Positions 29,792-38,777 of a stretch of DNA of 64,000 bases are shown here, one piece after another. Below the pieces are notes generated by a model, which saw only the letters and a list, made by a program, of their open reading frames with translations, was not told the DNA's origin and made no database searches. Position numbers and translations under genes: made by a program. This DNA is from Rhodoplanes sp. Z2-YC6860 (lineage in GTDB: Bacteria; Pseudomonadota; Alphaproteobacteria; Rhizobiales; Xanthobacteraceae): assembly GCF_001579845.1 (NCBI RefSeq), contig NZ_CP007440.1, forward strand, positions 6,718,029 through 6,782,028, in the 5' to 3' direction. How positions within the stretch are numbered: position 1 is the stretch's first letter; each line of letters opens with the position of its first letter.

Positions 29792-30172
29792 CTACCTCGA
29801 TTTCGCCGGGAGCGTGACGGAGCCGGTCGAGGCCGGACCGTCATTCGATTCAATGATTGCCGCGATCGCGTCGGTCGGAGTGGGCTGCGTCGCGCTCGGC
29901 GGGCGGTCCGGCAGCCGGGTCAACGGATCGTACTGCGTGGCCTCGGCCGGCCGAAGCGGCAGATGGCGCCGTGCCAGGCCCTGGAGTCGCGCCGGATTGT
30001 CGAGCGTCGCCCATTCGGCGCGCAGCGCCGCAATGGCGTCGCGCTCGCGCTGCACGTCGACCCGCATCTTGGCGACGCGCTCGGCACGCAAGGTGGACTC
30101 GAACTTGATCTCGTAGACATAGGCCGCCGCCGAGATCAGCAGGATGAGAACGCAGAAGTGCAGGATGCGCAT
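29792..30172 (-). CDS. ftsL: Cell division protein FtsL
   Basis: A small bitopic protein between rsmH and ftsI, the standard ftsL position. One N-terminal membrane helix (MRILHFCVLILLISAAAYVY) is followed by a periplasmic coiled-coil-prone segment with heptad-like Leu/Ala spacing (ERVAKMRVDVQRERDAIAAL), then a Pro-rich tail. FtsL recruits and activates FtsW-FtsI with FtsB and FtsQ. 126 residues. Identification rests on position and architecture because FtsL sequences diverge widely. Confidence 0.85.
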   Translation of the reverse strand: MRILHFCVLILLISAAAYVYEIKFESTLRAERVAKMRVDVQRERDAIAALRAEWATLDNPARLQGLARRHLPLRPAEATQYDPLTRLPDRPPSATQPTPTDAIAAIIESNDGPASTGSVTLPAKSR

Positions 30173-30174
30173 GC

Positions 30175-31203
30175 TCAGCGTCCCCTCATCACGTCATCCA
30201 GGGAGGGCAGGCGCGGCAGATAGTCGTGCGCGTCGAAGGCGCGCGGAGCCGCGGATGTGCGCTCTGCGGCGCGGAGCTTCGCGGAACGCGCGCGTGGATT
30301 GGCCGCGACCTCGGCTTCGTCGGCCACGACCGGCCGCTTGGTCAGCAGCGCGAAGGTCGGCGGCTCGGCCTCGACCTCGGGCAAATGGCGCGACACGCCG
30401 GCGGTGCGGGCGCGCTCGGCAAGGAATGTCTTGACGATGCGGTCTTCGAGCGAATGGAAGCTCACCACGGCGAGCCGGCCGGACGGTTTCAAAATGCGCT
30501 CGGCAGCGGCCAATGCCTCGGCCAGCTCGTTCAGCTCTTCGTTGACGAACAGCCGCAAGGCCTGGAACGTCCGTGTCGCCGGATGAATCTGGCCGGGCTT
30601 TGCACGCACCACACGCTCGACGATGGCGGCGAGCGCCTTTGTGGTGACGATTGGCGCTTCCTGGCGCGCGGCCACGATGGCGCGGGCGACCCCACGCGAA
30701 TGCCGCTCCTCGCCGAGCTGGAAGATGATGTCGGCGAGATCGCGCTCGGAGGCTGTGGCCACCACGTCCGCGGCGCTCGGGCCGTCGTTGCCCATCCGCA
30801 TATCGAGCGGTCCGTCGAGCCGGAACGAAAAGCCACGTCCCGCTTCGTCGAGTTGCATCGACGAGACGCCAATGTCGAGGACGACGCCGTCGACCTGCGC
30901 GTGGCCGAATTTCTCTGCAACATGATCGAGCACCGAGAAGCGCTCCTCGACCACCGTCAGCCGTCCGTTCGATGCCTGCACGAGACCCGCGCTTGCGGCG
31001 ACCGCGTTCTGATCGCGGTCGATCGCGATCACCTGCGTGTTCGCCGCTTCAAGAATTGCACGGCTGTAGCCGCCCGCGCCGAAGGTCCCGTCGATATAGA
31101 CACCGCCGTCGCGCACATCGAGGAACTCGAGCGCGGCGCGCCCGAGCACGGGAATATGACGGGCCAGTCCGCCAGCGACAGTTGCGCCATCGCCGCCCGC
31201 CAT
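30175..31203 (-). CDS. rsmH: 16S rRNA (cytosine-1402-N4)-methyltransferase RsmH
   Basis: SAM-dependent methyltransferase (MraW). Motifs: [14 protein letters not shown] near the start, [16 protein letters not shown] (SAM loop), [40 protein letters not shown]-like segment [18 protein letters not shown], and [13 protein letters not shown]. The start is ATG 31203 with GGGA upstream; the longer open frame has no support. It is the first recognisable gene of the leftward dcw cluster. The usual upstream partner mraZ is not seen before the divergent PRC-barrel gene. Confidence 0.96.
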   Translation of the reverse strand: MAGGDGATVAGGLARHIPVLGRAALEFLDVRDGGVYIDGTFGAGGYSRAILEAANTQVIAIDRDQNAVAASAGLVQASNGRLTVVEERFSVLDHVAEKFGHAQVDGVVLDIGVSSMQLDEAGRGFSFRLDGPLDMRMGNDGPSAADVVATASERDLADIIFQLGEERHSRGVARAIVAARQEAPIVTTKALAAIVERVVRAKPGQIHPATRTFQALRLFVNEELNELAEALAAAERILKPSGRLAVVSFHSLEDRIVKTFLAERARTAGVSRHLPEVEAEPPTFALLTKRPVVADEAEVAANPRARSAKLRAAERTSAAPRAFDAHDYLPRLPSLDDVMRGR

Positions 31204-31707
31204 TATTCCCGTGCCCCGAGCGAGGCTTCCGCCGCTCTCTCGGAGCCTGACAGTCCCCACAGCGCGCAGACCCCCGCGGTGGCCCCCGCTTGGTGCGCGC
31301 CGTCCCGTCCTGGCTCCCAGATTCGGTCCATGGAACTCACAATCCAGCGCCCCAAGAGCCCTGTGTCCCCACCGCTTGCGCCCAAAATCCGGAGTTGTTT
31401 CGGGGATCATGAATGGCACAGGCGTCAAAGCGGGCATGGCACCGGCCGGCCCCGCCGGGAGCCGTCCGCGAAAGGCAATTAACGCGGTTTAAGATTAAGG
31501 AATCGTTTGCAATGCGAGCGATTTCGGTAACGCCAAGGGAACTTGGAACCACGTCTTGGGCGCCGCCAGAAGCCCATCCGGGCGCAAAAAACAGGTCCCA
31601 CATTGCCGCCGATGTTCCGACACAGTCGGAACATGCCGAAGGCCTGCGCGTTGCTCCATCCGACGGGGGGATTCCGATGTTCCATCCGAATCTCCAGGGA
31701 GACCACC
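31204..31707. other. Divergent promoter region of the dcw cluster
   Basis: 504 bases between rsmH (leftward) and the PRC-barrel gene (rightward). No mraZ or other supported protein is encoded on either strand. It contains the 10-bp inverted repeat at 31612-31634 and must hold the dcw promoter. Confidence 0.55.
31612..31634. promoter_or_regulatory. Perfect 10-bp inverted repeat, possible operator
   Basis: ATGTTCCGAC and GTCGGAACAT flank a 3-base centre. The short spacer suits a dimeric regulator rather than a terminator (no T-run). It lies 74 bases upstream of the PRC-barrel start and about 410 bases from rsmH. Confidence 0.4.
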
Positions 31708-32319
31708 ATGCTGAAAAAACTCATGCTGACCACGGCCATCACCGGTTTGATGATCGGCGCCGCTGTCGCCCAAGGCACACCGCCTTCACCGGCTCCGTCG
31801 TCACCGCCGGCGGCGACTGAACCTGCGCCGCCCGCCAAGGCACCGGATATGAGCACGCCGGCGAGCCCACGGGCCGCGACGCCTGCGCCAAGTTCGTCCA
31901 TGTCGAGCAGCGCCTCGAGCGCGTCCTCGGCGAAGTTCGTGAACTCGCAGCGCTCCGATCAGTTTCTCGCCTCGAAGTTCAAAGGCACCGACGTGCTCGG
32001 CACCGACAATCAGAAGATCGGCGACGTGAGCGACATCCTGTTCGACAAGGACGGCAAGATCGAAGCTTACGTGGTCAGCGTCGGCGGCTTCCTCGGCATC
32101 GGCTCGAAGGAGGTCGCGATGGCGCCGAACGCCTTCCAGCTCGTGGCCGGCGACAAGTCCAAGAACGAGTCCGACAAGTTGAAGGTCGCCATGACGAAGG
32201 ACGAGCTAAAGCAGGCCGCGAACTTCGAGCCGTACAAGGCTCCGAGCTCGACCACCGGCATGGGCGGTCCGACCAGCAGTTCTCGTCCGGCGTCTCCGGG
32301 CGGCGGCATGGCTCGGTAG
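31708..32319 (+). CDS. Secreted PRC-barrel domain protein
   Basis: A 203-residue protein: signal peptide (MLKKLMLTTAITGLMIGAAV, then AQ), a Pro/Ala/Ser-rich linker of about 65 residues, then a PRC-barrel domain (SKFKGTDVLGTDNQKIG, FDKDGKIEAYVVSVGGFLG) and a Ser/Gly-rich tail. PRC-barrel proteins of this secreted kind are common in Hyphomicrobiales and of unknown or stress-related role. ATG 31708 has AGGGAGA upstream. A strong terminator follows. Confidence 0.85.
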   Translation: MLKKLMLTTAITGLMIGAAVAQGTPPSPAPSSPPAATEPAPPAKAPDMSTPASPRAATPAPSSSMSSSASSASSAKFVNSQRSDQFLASKFKGTDVLGTDNQKIGDVSDILFDKDGKIEAYVVSVGGFLGIGSKEVAMAPNAFQLVAGDKSKNESDKLKVAMTKDELKQAANFEPYKAPSSTTGMGGPTSSSRPASPGGGMAR

Positions 32320-32384
32320 TGTGGCTCGATAGCAGCGCGTAGCCAAGCCTTGAGTTAGGAAGCGTCTAAACAAGCGAACAAGAA

Positions 32385-32428
32385 GCCGGTCCTGGCCTCC
32401 GAAACGGGGTCAGGGCCGGCGCTTTTTT
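32385..32428 (+). terminator. Rho-independent terminator after PRC-barrel gene
   Basis: A 13-bp stem (32385-32397 with 32408-32420, two G-U pairs) followed by GC and six T residues. Confidence 0.85.
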
Positions 32429-32531
32429 GCAAGCCTCAAATGTTGCTTCGGCGCTTAAGCCCGCTTGCCTCGCGTGCGCTTGATGCTGTTAAGATTTGGC
32501 GTCGTTCAGTTTCCTCATTTATTGTCCGCGC

Positions 32532-33374
32532 ATGCCGCCATTCGCCCCCGATTCCAGTGTTGTCGAGCGTATCGAAACCTCGCCGAACTTCGACGAGCGC
32601 ACCGGCCTCGCGCGCCCCGATATGATCATCCTGCACTACACCGGCATGCAGTTCGCGCACGAAGCGGTGCATCGGCTGTGCGATCCGAAGGCGCGGGTGT
32701 CCTCACATTACGTCGTGATGGACAATGGCTCGATTCTGCAGCTCGTACCCGAGGTCAAACGCGCCTGGCACGCCGGCATATCGTCCTGGGGTGGCGACAC
32801 CGACATCAATTCGCGCTCGGTCGGCATCGAGATCTGCAATCCCGGCCATGATTTCGGCTATCCGGATTTTCCCGCCCGGCAGATCGCCGCGGTGATCACG
32901 CTATGCCGCTCGATCCTCACCCGCCACATCATCCGGCCCGAGAACATCGTGGCGCATTCCGATGTCGCGCCGGCACGCAAACAGGACCCGGGCGAGAAGT
33001 TTCCATGGAAGCGTCTCGCCCAATCCAACGTCGGTCTGTGGGTCGAGCCGGTCGCGATCACGGAGAGCCCCGTGCTCCAGCTCAGAGACACGGGCGACAA
33101 GGTCACCGAGCTGCAGAAGGCGCTCGTCGAGTATGGCTACGGCGTCGAAGTGAACGGCACCTACGACAAGGACACGCAGGAGGTCGTCATCGCCTTCCAG
33201 CGTCATTTCCGGCCCGCCAAGATCGACGGCATCACTGACACGTCGACCCGCGAGACGCTGCGCAAGCTTCTGATCGCGAAGGAATTGGGCGGATCGCCGA
33301 AAACGACCGTCGCTTCGGCGGGCAAGCGCACCGCGGCGCAATCGTCCAAGCCAGGCGAACCGGCCGCCTCTTGA
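32532..33374 (+). CDS. N-acetylmuramoyl-L-alanine amidase (AmpD-type) with PG-binding domain
   Basis: An Amidase_2 domain (residues about 20-170) with IILHYTGM carrying the first zinc His, SSHYVVMDNG, KRAWHAGISSWGG, SVGIEICNPGHD and AHSDVAPARKQDPGEKFPW holding the second zinc His and the catalytic acid. A peptidoglycan-binding type 1 domain follows (LQLRDTGDKVTELQKAL... YDKDTQEVVIAFQRHF). No signal peptide is visible, suggesting cytoplasmic recycling of anhydro-muropeptides as for AmpD. ATG 32532 chosen; no strong ribosome site is seen. Confidence 0.92.
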   Translation: MPPFAPDSSVVERIETSPNFDERTGLARPDMIILHYTGMQFAHEAVHRLCDPKARVSSHYVVMDNGSILQLVPEVKRAWHAGISSWGGDTDINSRSVGIEICNPGHDFGYPDFPARQIAAVITLCRSILTRHIIRPENIVAHSDVAPARKQDPGEKFPWKRLAQSNVGLWVEPVAITESPVLQLRDTGDKVTELQKALVEYGYGVEVNGTYDKDTQEVVIAFQRHFRPAKIDGITDTSTRETLRKLLIAKELGGSPKTTVASAGKRTAAQSSKPGEPAAS

Positions 33375-33410
33375 CGGCCGCGGCCGGCCGCCCCATTCCC
33401 TATCCCGTCA

Positions 33411-33811
33411 GTCGGCCGGACGGCCGCTCCGCGCCAATGCCGAAAGGCGGCCGGGGAGGAAAGTCCGGGCTCCAGGACAAACGGTGCCGGATAACTTCCG
33501 GCGGGGGCGACCCCAGGGACAGTGCCACAGAGAACAGACCGCCGCGGCGCGTAGCGTGTTGGCCGCGGCAAGGGTGAAACGGTGCGGTAAGAGCGCACCG
33601 CGCTTCCGGCGACGGCAGCGGCACGGCAAACCCCACCGGGAGCAAGACCGAATAGGGACGGCAACGGGGCGAAAGCCCCAACCCTTGTCCGGGTCGCCGT
33701 CCGGGTAGGTTGCTTCAGGCGCCGGGCAACCGGCGTCGCAGAGGAATGGCCGTCACGTGTGCGGTGAAAGCCGCGCGCCATACAGAACCCGGCTTACAGG
33801 CCGTCTGATTT
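33411..33811 (+). ncRNA. rnpB: RNase P RNA (class A)
   Basis: The catalytic RNA that matures tRNA 5' ends. Conserved blocks are seen in order: GAGGAAAGTCCGGGCTCC near 33456 (P4 5' strand and CRI), GGGTGAAACGGTGCGGTAAGAGCGCACCGC around 33570-33600, GACCGAATAGGGACGGCA, and the 3' ACAGAACCCGGCTTACAGG (CRV region). The terminal helix P1 pairs CGGACGGCC (33417-33425) with GGCCGTCTG (33799-33807). Ends are estimated to within several bases. A GC hairpin follows. Confidence 0.95.
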
Positions 33812-33816
33812 GTAAT

Positions 33817-33856
33817 GGGGGCTCGGCGGGCACACCGCCGGGCCCCCGCCAATTTA
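33817..33856 (+). terminator. Terminator hairpin after rnpB
   Basis: A 13-bp stem (33817-33829 with 33835-33847, one G-U) with a 5-nt loop, then a short T-containing tail (CCAATTTATT). Confidence 0.65.
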
Positions 33857-33900
33857 TTGGGCAGGCTGATCGCAACGCAGTCGCCATACGGGCGGTGCCG

Positions 33901-34130
33901 TCCCTCCCCGCGAGGGCAGGGCAATCGCATTTGCTCGCGGGCGAGGCCACGAGTCCCCTCTCCCGCTTGCGGGAGAGGGTGGCGAGCGTAGGCGAGCCGG
34001 GAGAGGGCTCTTTCTGTCTGGCAGCCCTCTCCCCCCTCGCATTCGCTCGGGACCCTCTCCCGCAAGCGGGAGAGGGGACCAAATCGCACCAGCGAGTCAT
34101 ATGCGATTGCCCTGCCTTGGCGGGGAGGGA
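33901..34130. repeat. Nested inverted-repeat element
   Basis: Three levels of symmetry occupy the 340-base spacer after rnpB. Outer 30-base arms (33901-33930 and 34101-34130) match at 28 of 30. Inside them, a perfect 27-base inverted repeat (33953-33979 and 34053-34079) has arms that are each self-complementary around TTGC/GCAA. A further GGGAGAGGGCT/AGCCCTCTCCC pair sits at the centre. No protein is encoded. This resembles REP/BIME-like elements of Hyphomicrobiales. Confidence 0.8.
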
Positions 34131-34197
34131 GTCCTGCATCACCGATTCCAATTTCAGGCGACTTTGCTTTACGCTTCTCGTTCAAGGGAGCGATACG

Positions 34198-35172
34198 ATG
34201 GCGACATTTCGAAAGCTCGTTGTGGTGTGCGGCGCGCTGGCGATCGGCACCGCGGCGAATGCTCAGACGCTCAAGAGCGGCACCCTGTCATTGGTCGTCC
34301 CGTTCGCATCCGGCGGGCCGAGCGATGTCGCCGGCCGCATCCTGGCGCAAGGCATGGCCGAGACGCTGGGGCAGACCGTCGTGGTCGAGAACCCGGTCGG
34401 CGGCGGCGGCACGGTCGGCTCGCTGCGCGTGTCGCGCTCCACGCCGGACGGCTCGCAGTTCGTGCTCGGCAACAACGGCACCCACAGCTGGAGCCAGTCG
34501 CTCTACAAGGTGCCGCCGTACGACACGATCCGGGATTTCACGCCGCTTGGCCTTGCAGTGGAATCGCCGCGCGTCATCATCGTGCCGAACAGCCTGCCGG
34601 CGAACACCTTGCCGGAGTTCATCGCCTACGTGAAAGCCAACCAGGACAAGATCCAGTTCGCCTCGGCGGGCGCGGGCTCCGCGTCTCATGTGAGCTGCAT
34701 CCTGCTCAACGCCATGCTCGGCGTGAATGTCACCCACGTGCCCTATCGCGGACTCGGACCCGCGATGCAGGATCTGATCGCGGGCCGCGTGCAATACATC
34801 TGCGACTCGGTGTCGACCTCGAAGCCACAGATCGAGGGCGGCCAGGTGAAGGCGGTCGCAACCACAGGACTGAAGCGTTCGCCGGCGCTCCCCAACATCC
34901 CGACCGCCAAGGAACAGGGTCTCGATTTCGACGTGCTGACCTGGCAGGGCCTGTTCCTCGCCAAGGACACGCCGCAACCGATCGTGACCCAGCTCAGCCA
35001 GGCGATGAGCAAGGCGCTGGATCTGCCTTCGGTGCGGGGCCGCTTCGAGCCCTTGGGCGAGGAAATCCCGGCGCCGGACCGCCGCTCGCCCGAATACTTC
35101 AAGCAGTTCGTCGCAGGCGAGATCGCGCGCTGGAGCGGGCCGATCAAGGCGAGCGGCGTCACGGTCGAATAA
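34198..35172 (+). CDS. Bug/TctC-family periplasmic binding protein
   Basis: A 324-residue periplasmic carboxylate-binding protein. Signal peptide MATFRKLVVVCGALAIGTA ends ANAQ. Family markers are LSLVVPFASGGPSDVAGRIL, STPDGSQFVLGNNGTH, ASAGAGSASHVS, VTHVPYRGLGPAMQDL and IPTAKEQGLDF. ATG 34198 has AAGGGAG 7 nt upstream. It ends 21 bases before the ABC ATPase gene, so it may share a transcript with the OpuC-like transporter, although Bug proteins normally serve TTT transporters. Confidence 0.9.
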   Translation: MATFRKLVVVCGALAIGTAANAQTLKSGTLSLVVPFASGGPSDVAGRILAQGMAETLGQTVVVENPVGGGGTVGSLRVSRSTPDGSQFVLGNNGTHSWSQSLYKVPPYDTIRDFTPLGLAVESPRVIIVPNSLPANTLPEFIAYVKANQDKIQFASAGAGSASHVSCILLNAMLGVNVTHVPYRGLGPAMQDLIAGRVQYICDSVSTSKPQIEGGQVKAVATTGLKRSPALPNIPTAKEQGLDFDVLTWQGLFLAKDTPQPIVTQLSQAMSKALDLPSVRGRFEPLGEEIPAPDRRSPEYFKQFVAGEIARWSGPIKASGVTVE

Positions 35173-35193
35173 GCCGCTATACTCGCTGTCGAT

Positions 35194-35973
35194 ATGAGTC
35201 CGGCAGCCGCCATCATCAGCTTCGAGAATGTCACGAAACGCTTCGACGGCGGCCCGCCGCTGCTCGATGGCGTTTCCTTTGAGGTTCGCGAACGCGAATT
35301 CCTCGCCATCGTCGGCCCGTCCGGCTCGGGCAAGACCACGCTGCTGCGCTTGATCAACCGGCTGAGCGATCCGTCATCCGGCACGGTGCGCGTGAACGGC
35401 GAGGACGTGCAGGCCGTCGACGCCGTCGCGCTGCGGCGGCGCATCGGCTACGTGTTCCAGGGCGTCGGCCTGTTTCCTCACATGACGGTCGCCGAGAACA
35501 TCGCGATCACACCGAAACTTCTGGGCTGGGACGATGCGCGGATCGCGGCGAGGATAGACGACCTGATCAAGCTGGTGCGGCTCGACAGCGCCAAGCATCG
35601 GGACCGCTTCCCGACCGAGTTGTCCGGCGGCGAAGGCCAGCGCGTCGGCGTCGCCCGCGCGCTCGCCGCCGAGCCGAAGATCATGCTGATGGACGAGCCG
35701 TTCGGCGCGCTCGATCCCCTCACCCGCGACGCGCTCGGCGAAGACTACCGGCGGCTCCATGGCGAGTTCGGCCTGACCACCGTGATGATCACCCACGACA
35801 TGCTCGAGGCGGTGCTGCTCGCCGACCGCATTGTCGTCGTCCGCGACGGCCGCATGATCGCGAACGGCACGCCGGACGCTCTCCTCAACGGCGCGCAGGA
35901 TGGCTATGTCCGCGAGATGATGGCGGCGCCGCGCCGCCAGGCCGAGCGGCTGCGCGCCCTGGAGCGGCGATGA
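35194..35973 (+). CDS. ABC transporter ATPase, OpuCA/EgtV-like
   Basis: A 259-residue nucleotide-binding subunit of the quaternary-amine uptake type. Walker A GPSGSGKTT, Q-loop YVFQGVGLFPHMT, signature LSGGEGQRVG (Glu where most have Gln), Walker B ILMDEPFGALD-like segment IMLMDEPFGALDP, and switch His in MITHDMLEA. There is no C-terminal CBS pair, which many OpuCA proteins have. It overlaps the next gene by ATGA. With the convergent egtBD genes, an ergothioneine substrate is likely; betaine or choline is the alternative. Confidence 0.85.
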   Translation: MSPAAAIISFENVTKRFDGGPPLLDGVSFEVREREFLAIVGPSGSGKTTLLRLINRLSDPSSGTVRVNGEDVQAVDAVALRRRIGYVFQGVGLFPHMTVAENIAITPKLLGWDDARIAARIDDLIKLVRLDSAKHRDRFPTELSGGEGQRVGVARALAAEPKIMLMDEPFGALDPLTRDALGEDYRRLHGEFGLTTVMITHDMLEAVLLADRIVVVRDGRMIANGTPDALLNGAQDGYVREMMAAPRRQAERLRALERR

Positions 35974-37523
35974 ACGCCGCGTCTCAGATCATGGAAGCGT
36001 TGGCGCGGCTGCCGGCCTATCTCGGCGGCCATGTCGCCGTAAGCCTGACCGCGCTGCTGATCGGATTGGCGATCAGCATGCCGCTCGCCATCGCCTCGAT
36101 AAGGCAGCCCGCGCTGCGCAGCATGCTCCTCGGCGTCGCCAGCATCGTGCAGACCGTGCCGAGCCTCGCCCTGCTCGCGCTGTTTTATCCGCTGCTGCTC
36201 GGCATCTCGATGCTGACCGAACGTGTCTTCGGCACGGGTTTCTCGGCTTTGGGCTTTCTGCCGTCTGTGCTGGCGCTGACGCTCTACAGCATGCTGCCGG
36301 TGTTGCGGAACACCATCGCGGGCCTCGACGGCATCGCACCGGCCATCAAGGAGGCGGCGCAGGGCGTCGGCATGACGCCGCGGCAGGCGCTGACCATGGT
36401 CGAATTGCCGCTGGCTCTGCCGGTGATCATGGCCGGCATCCGCACCGCGGCGATCTGGGTGATCGGCGCAGCCACGCTGTCGACGCCGATCGGACAGACC
36501 AGCCTCGGCAATTACATCTTTACCGGACTGCAGACACAGAACTGGGTGTTCGTGCTGTTCGGCTGCGCCGCCGCGGCGATCTTCGCGCTGCTGGTCGATC
36601 AGCTTCTGGCGCTGATGGAGCGCGGCCTGACGCGGCGGAAGCGCGGCTTCGTCGCGGGCGGTGCGATCGGACTTCTGCTGATTACGGCCGCGTCGCTTGC
36701 GCCAATGCTGTCCCAACAACGTGCCACCTATGTGATCGGCACCAAGCCGTTCGCCGAGCAATACGTGCTAGCGGCGCTGATCGCGCAGCGGCTCGGCGAC
36801 AGCGGCCTGTCGGCCACGACCCGCGAAGGGCTCGGCTCGGCCGTGATCTTCGACGCGCTGCGCTCCGGCGAGATCGACGTCTATGTCGATTATTCCGGTA
36901 CGATCTGGGCCAACCAGATGAAGCGCAACGACGTGAAGCCGCGCGCGGATGTGCTGGCCGAGATGAAGGACTGGCTCAAACGGGAGACCAGCATCGAACT
37001 GGTTGGCGGGCTCGGATTCGAGAACGCCTATGCGCTGATCATGCGATCCGACCGCGCGCAATCGCTTGGCATCCGCACGATTTCAGATCTCGCCGGTCAC
37101 ACGCCATCGATGACCATCGCCGGCGACTATGAGTTCTTCGGCCGGCCCGAATGGCAATTGCTGCGACAGACCTACGGCCTGTCGTTCCGCGAGCGGCGCA
37201 CCATGCAGCCGGAATTCATGTATGCGGCGGCGGCGAGCGGCGAAGCGGACGTGATCGCGGGCTACACCAGCGACGGCCGCATCGTGCAGAACAAGCTCAC
37301 GGTGCTCGAAGACGTCAAGCATGTCATCCCGCCCTATGACGCGGTGCTACTGATATCCTCGCGACGGGCCAACGATCGTGCACTGCTGAATGCACTTGTC
37401 CCGCTCGTCAATGCGATCGATGTGGCGAAGATGCGCGAAGCCAATCTCCGCGCAGCGAACGGCGCCTCGCCGGCCGAAGCCGCGCGCTGGCTGTGGAGCG
37501 AAATCCAAAGCAACCGTCACTGA
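35970..37523 (+). CDS. Fused ABC permease-binding protein, OpuCB/OpuCC or EgtU-like
   Basis: 517 residues joining two parts. Residues 1 to about 235 form a permease with five to six membrane segments and the EAA loop (KEAAQGVGMTPRQALTMVELPLALP). Residues from about 250 form an extracytoplasmic type II substrate-binding domain (YVIGTKPFAEQYVLAAL, YVDYSGTIWANQ, DVIAGYTSDGRI, PPYDAVLLIS). This fusion is the architecture of OpuC-like importers and of EgtU, the ergothioneine importer known from Streptococcus pneumoniae and Helicobacter pylori. The convergent neighbours are ergothioneine biosynthesis genes, which favours an EgtUV role. Ligand identity is inference. Confidence 0.85.
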   Translation: MNAASQIMEALARLPAYLGGHVAVSLTALLIGLAISMPLAIASIRQPALRSMLLGVASIVQTVPSLALLALFYPLLLGISMLTERVFGTGFSALGFLPSVLALTLYSMLPVLRNTIAGLDGIAPAIKEAAQGVGMTPRQALTMVELPLALPVIMAGIRTAAIWVIGAATLSTPIGQTSLGNYIFTGLQTQNWVFVLFGCAAAAIFALLVDQLLALMERGLTRRKRGFVAGGAIGLLLITAASLAPMLSQQRATYVIGTKPFAEQYVLAALIAQRLGDSGLSATTREGLGSAVIFDALRSGEIDVYVDYSGTIWANQMKRNDVKPRADVLAEMKDWLKRETSIELVGGLGFENAYALIMRSDRAQSLGIRTISDLAGHTPSMTIAGDYEFFGRPEWQLLRQTYGLSFRERRTMQPEFMYAAAASGEADVIAGYTSDGRIVQNKLTVLEDVKHVIPPYDAVLLISSRRANDRALLNALVPLVNAIDVAKMREANLRAANGASPAEAARWLWSEIQSNRH

Positions 37524-37554
37524 GCGATATTCCTGCGGCATCGGGCGGTGCGCT

Positions 37555-37678
37555 CCTTCTCCCCGCTTGCGGGGAGAAGGTCGGGATGAGGGGGGAATTT
37601 CAACGATCGAAGTCCCTGAGAGTCCCCCTCACCCGCCGCACTTCGTGCGACGACCTCTCCCCGCAAGCGGGGAGAGGT
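37555..37678. repeat. Palindromic repeat between transporter and egtD
   Basis: Two related self-complementary blocks, 37555-37580 (CCTTCTCCCCGCTTGCGGGG...) and 37653-37678 (ACCTCTCCCCGCAAGCGGGG...), are also inverted copies of each other. The core resembles the element at 33901. It lies between convergent genes and could act as a bidirectional terminator. Confidence 0.7.
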
Positions 37679-37717
37679 CAACCGCGGCCTCACCACGATT
37701 CAACTTCAGATGATTGG

Positions 37718-38746
37718 CTACCCCACCGCAGCGAGATCAGGCCGCGATCGCGGCGCAGGCGGATCGTCGCGCAGGGTCAGCACATGGACGCTGAAGTAGC
37801 GCTTTTCGTCCGTCCACACTGCGGTCTGCGCCCAGCCGGCGCCGCGCGCGAGCGCGCCGAAGGATTCGACCGTGTACTTGTAGCTGTTCTCGGTGTGAAT
37901 GGTTTCACCGGCACGGAAATCGACGCACTCGCCGCACACTTTGAAACGCTGGCGCTTGTGGCTCGCCAGATGCATCTCGATCCGCGAGCGCTCGCGGTTG
38001 AAGAAGGCGTGATGTTCGAAGGTCGAGAGATCGATCTTGGCGCCAAGCTCGTTGTTGATCCGCGTCAGCAGATTCATGTTGAACGCCGCTGTGATGCCCT
38101 GCTTGTCGTTGTAGGCGGCCTGCAACACGCTCGTATCCTTGACGAGGTCGACGCCCACGATCAGCGATGCGCCGCGCCCAAGCACGCGCGCCGCGTGGCG
38201 CAGGAATGCGCAAGCCTCGTGAGGCTCGAAGTTGCCGATGGTCGAGCCCGGGAAAAAGCCTGCGCGCGGCAGCGCATGCACAGCGCTCGGCAGTTCGAAA
38301 GGCTGGCTGAAATCGGCTGCGACCGGCAGCATCGCGATATGGGGAAATTCCGCGCGCAAAGTCGCGGCCTGCTGGCTCAGAAACTCCGCCGAGATGTCGA
38401 CAGGGACGTAAGCTGCGAGCGTCTTGGCCTCACGCAGCACGATGCGCGTCTTGGTGCTGGAGCCGCTGCCGAATTCGATCAGCGCCGCGCCTTGCGGGAT
38501 GAGCTTGGCGATATCGGCTGCACGCTCGGTGAGGATCGCCGTCTCGGTGCGGGTCGGATAGTACTCCGGCAGTTCGGTGATCCGCTCGAACAACTCGGAG
38601 CCGACGCGGTCATAGAAGTATTTCGGCGACAGCCGTTTTGGCGTCGCCGTCAGTCCCGCGACCACATCGGCGGCGAAGCTCTCGCTTGCGCCCGCGAGTT
38701 CGCACTTTTCGGCAACGGACGTCACATTGCGTGCCAGCGCTGTCAT
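37718..38746 (-). CDS. egtD: L-histidine N-alpha-methyltransferase EgtD
   Basis: Converts histidine to hercynine (trimethylhistidine) using three SAM, the first step of ergothioneine synthesis. At 342 residues it matches EgtD length. Motifs: SPKYFYDRVGSELFERI, TELPEYYPTRTE, the SAM loop IEFGSGSSTKTRI, YVPVDIS, FFPGSTIGNFEP, and the C-terminal FRAGETIHTENSYKY substrate-site region. Start ATG 38746 has AAGG 8 nt upstream. It lies 31 bases after egtB in a leftward two-gene operon. Confidence 0.95.
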   Translation of the reverse strand: MTALARNVTSVAEKCELAGASESFAADVVAGLTATPKRLSPKYFYDRVGSELFERITELPEYYPTRTETAILTERAADIAKLIPQGAALIEFGSGSSTKTRIVLREAKTLAAYVPVDISAEFLSQQAATLRAEFPHIAMLPVAADFSQPFELPSAVHALPRAGFFPGSTIGNFEPHEACAFLRHAARVLGRGASLIVGVDLVKDTSVLQAAYNDKQGITAAFNMNLLTRINNELGAKIDLSTFEHHAFFNRERSRIEMHLASHKRQRFKVCGECVDFRAGETIHTENSYKYTVESFGALARGAGWAQTAVWTDEKRYFSVHVLTLRDDPPAPRSRPDLAAVG

Positions 38747-38777
38747 ACTTGAACCTTGGTTTTTGGTTTTGCCCGTC

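Noticed and set aside
33371-33781. Several open frames on both strands over 33371-33781
   Set aside because: The region is RNase P RNA by conserved blocks and the P1 helix; the frames are incidental.
34101-35282. A 393-codon rightward frame overlapping the Bug gene at 34198
   Set aside because: The other frame has a signal peptide, ribosome site and all Bug motifs; this one is Arg-rich shadow.
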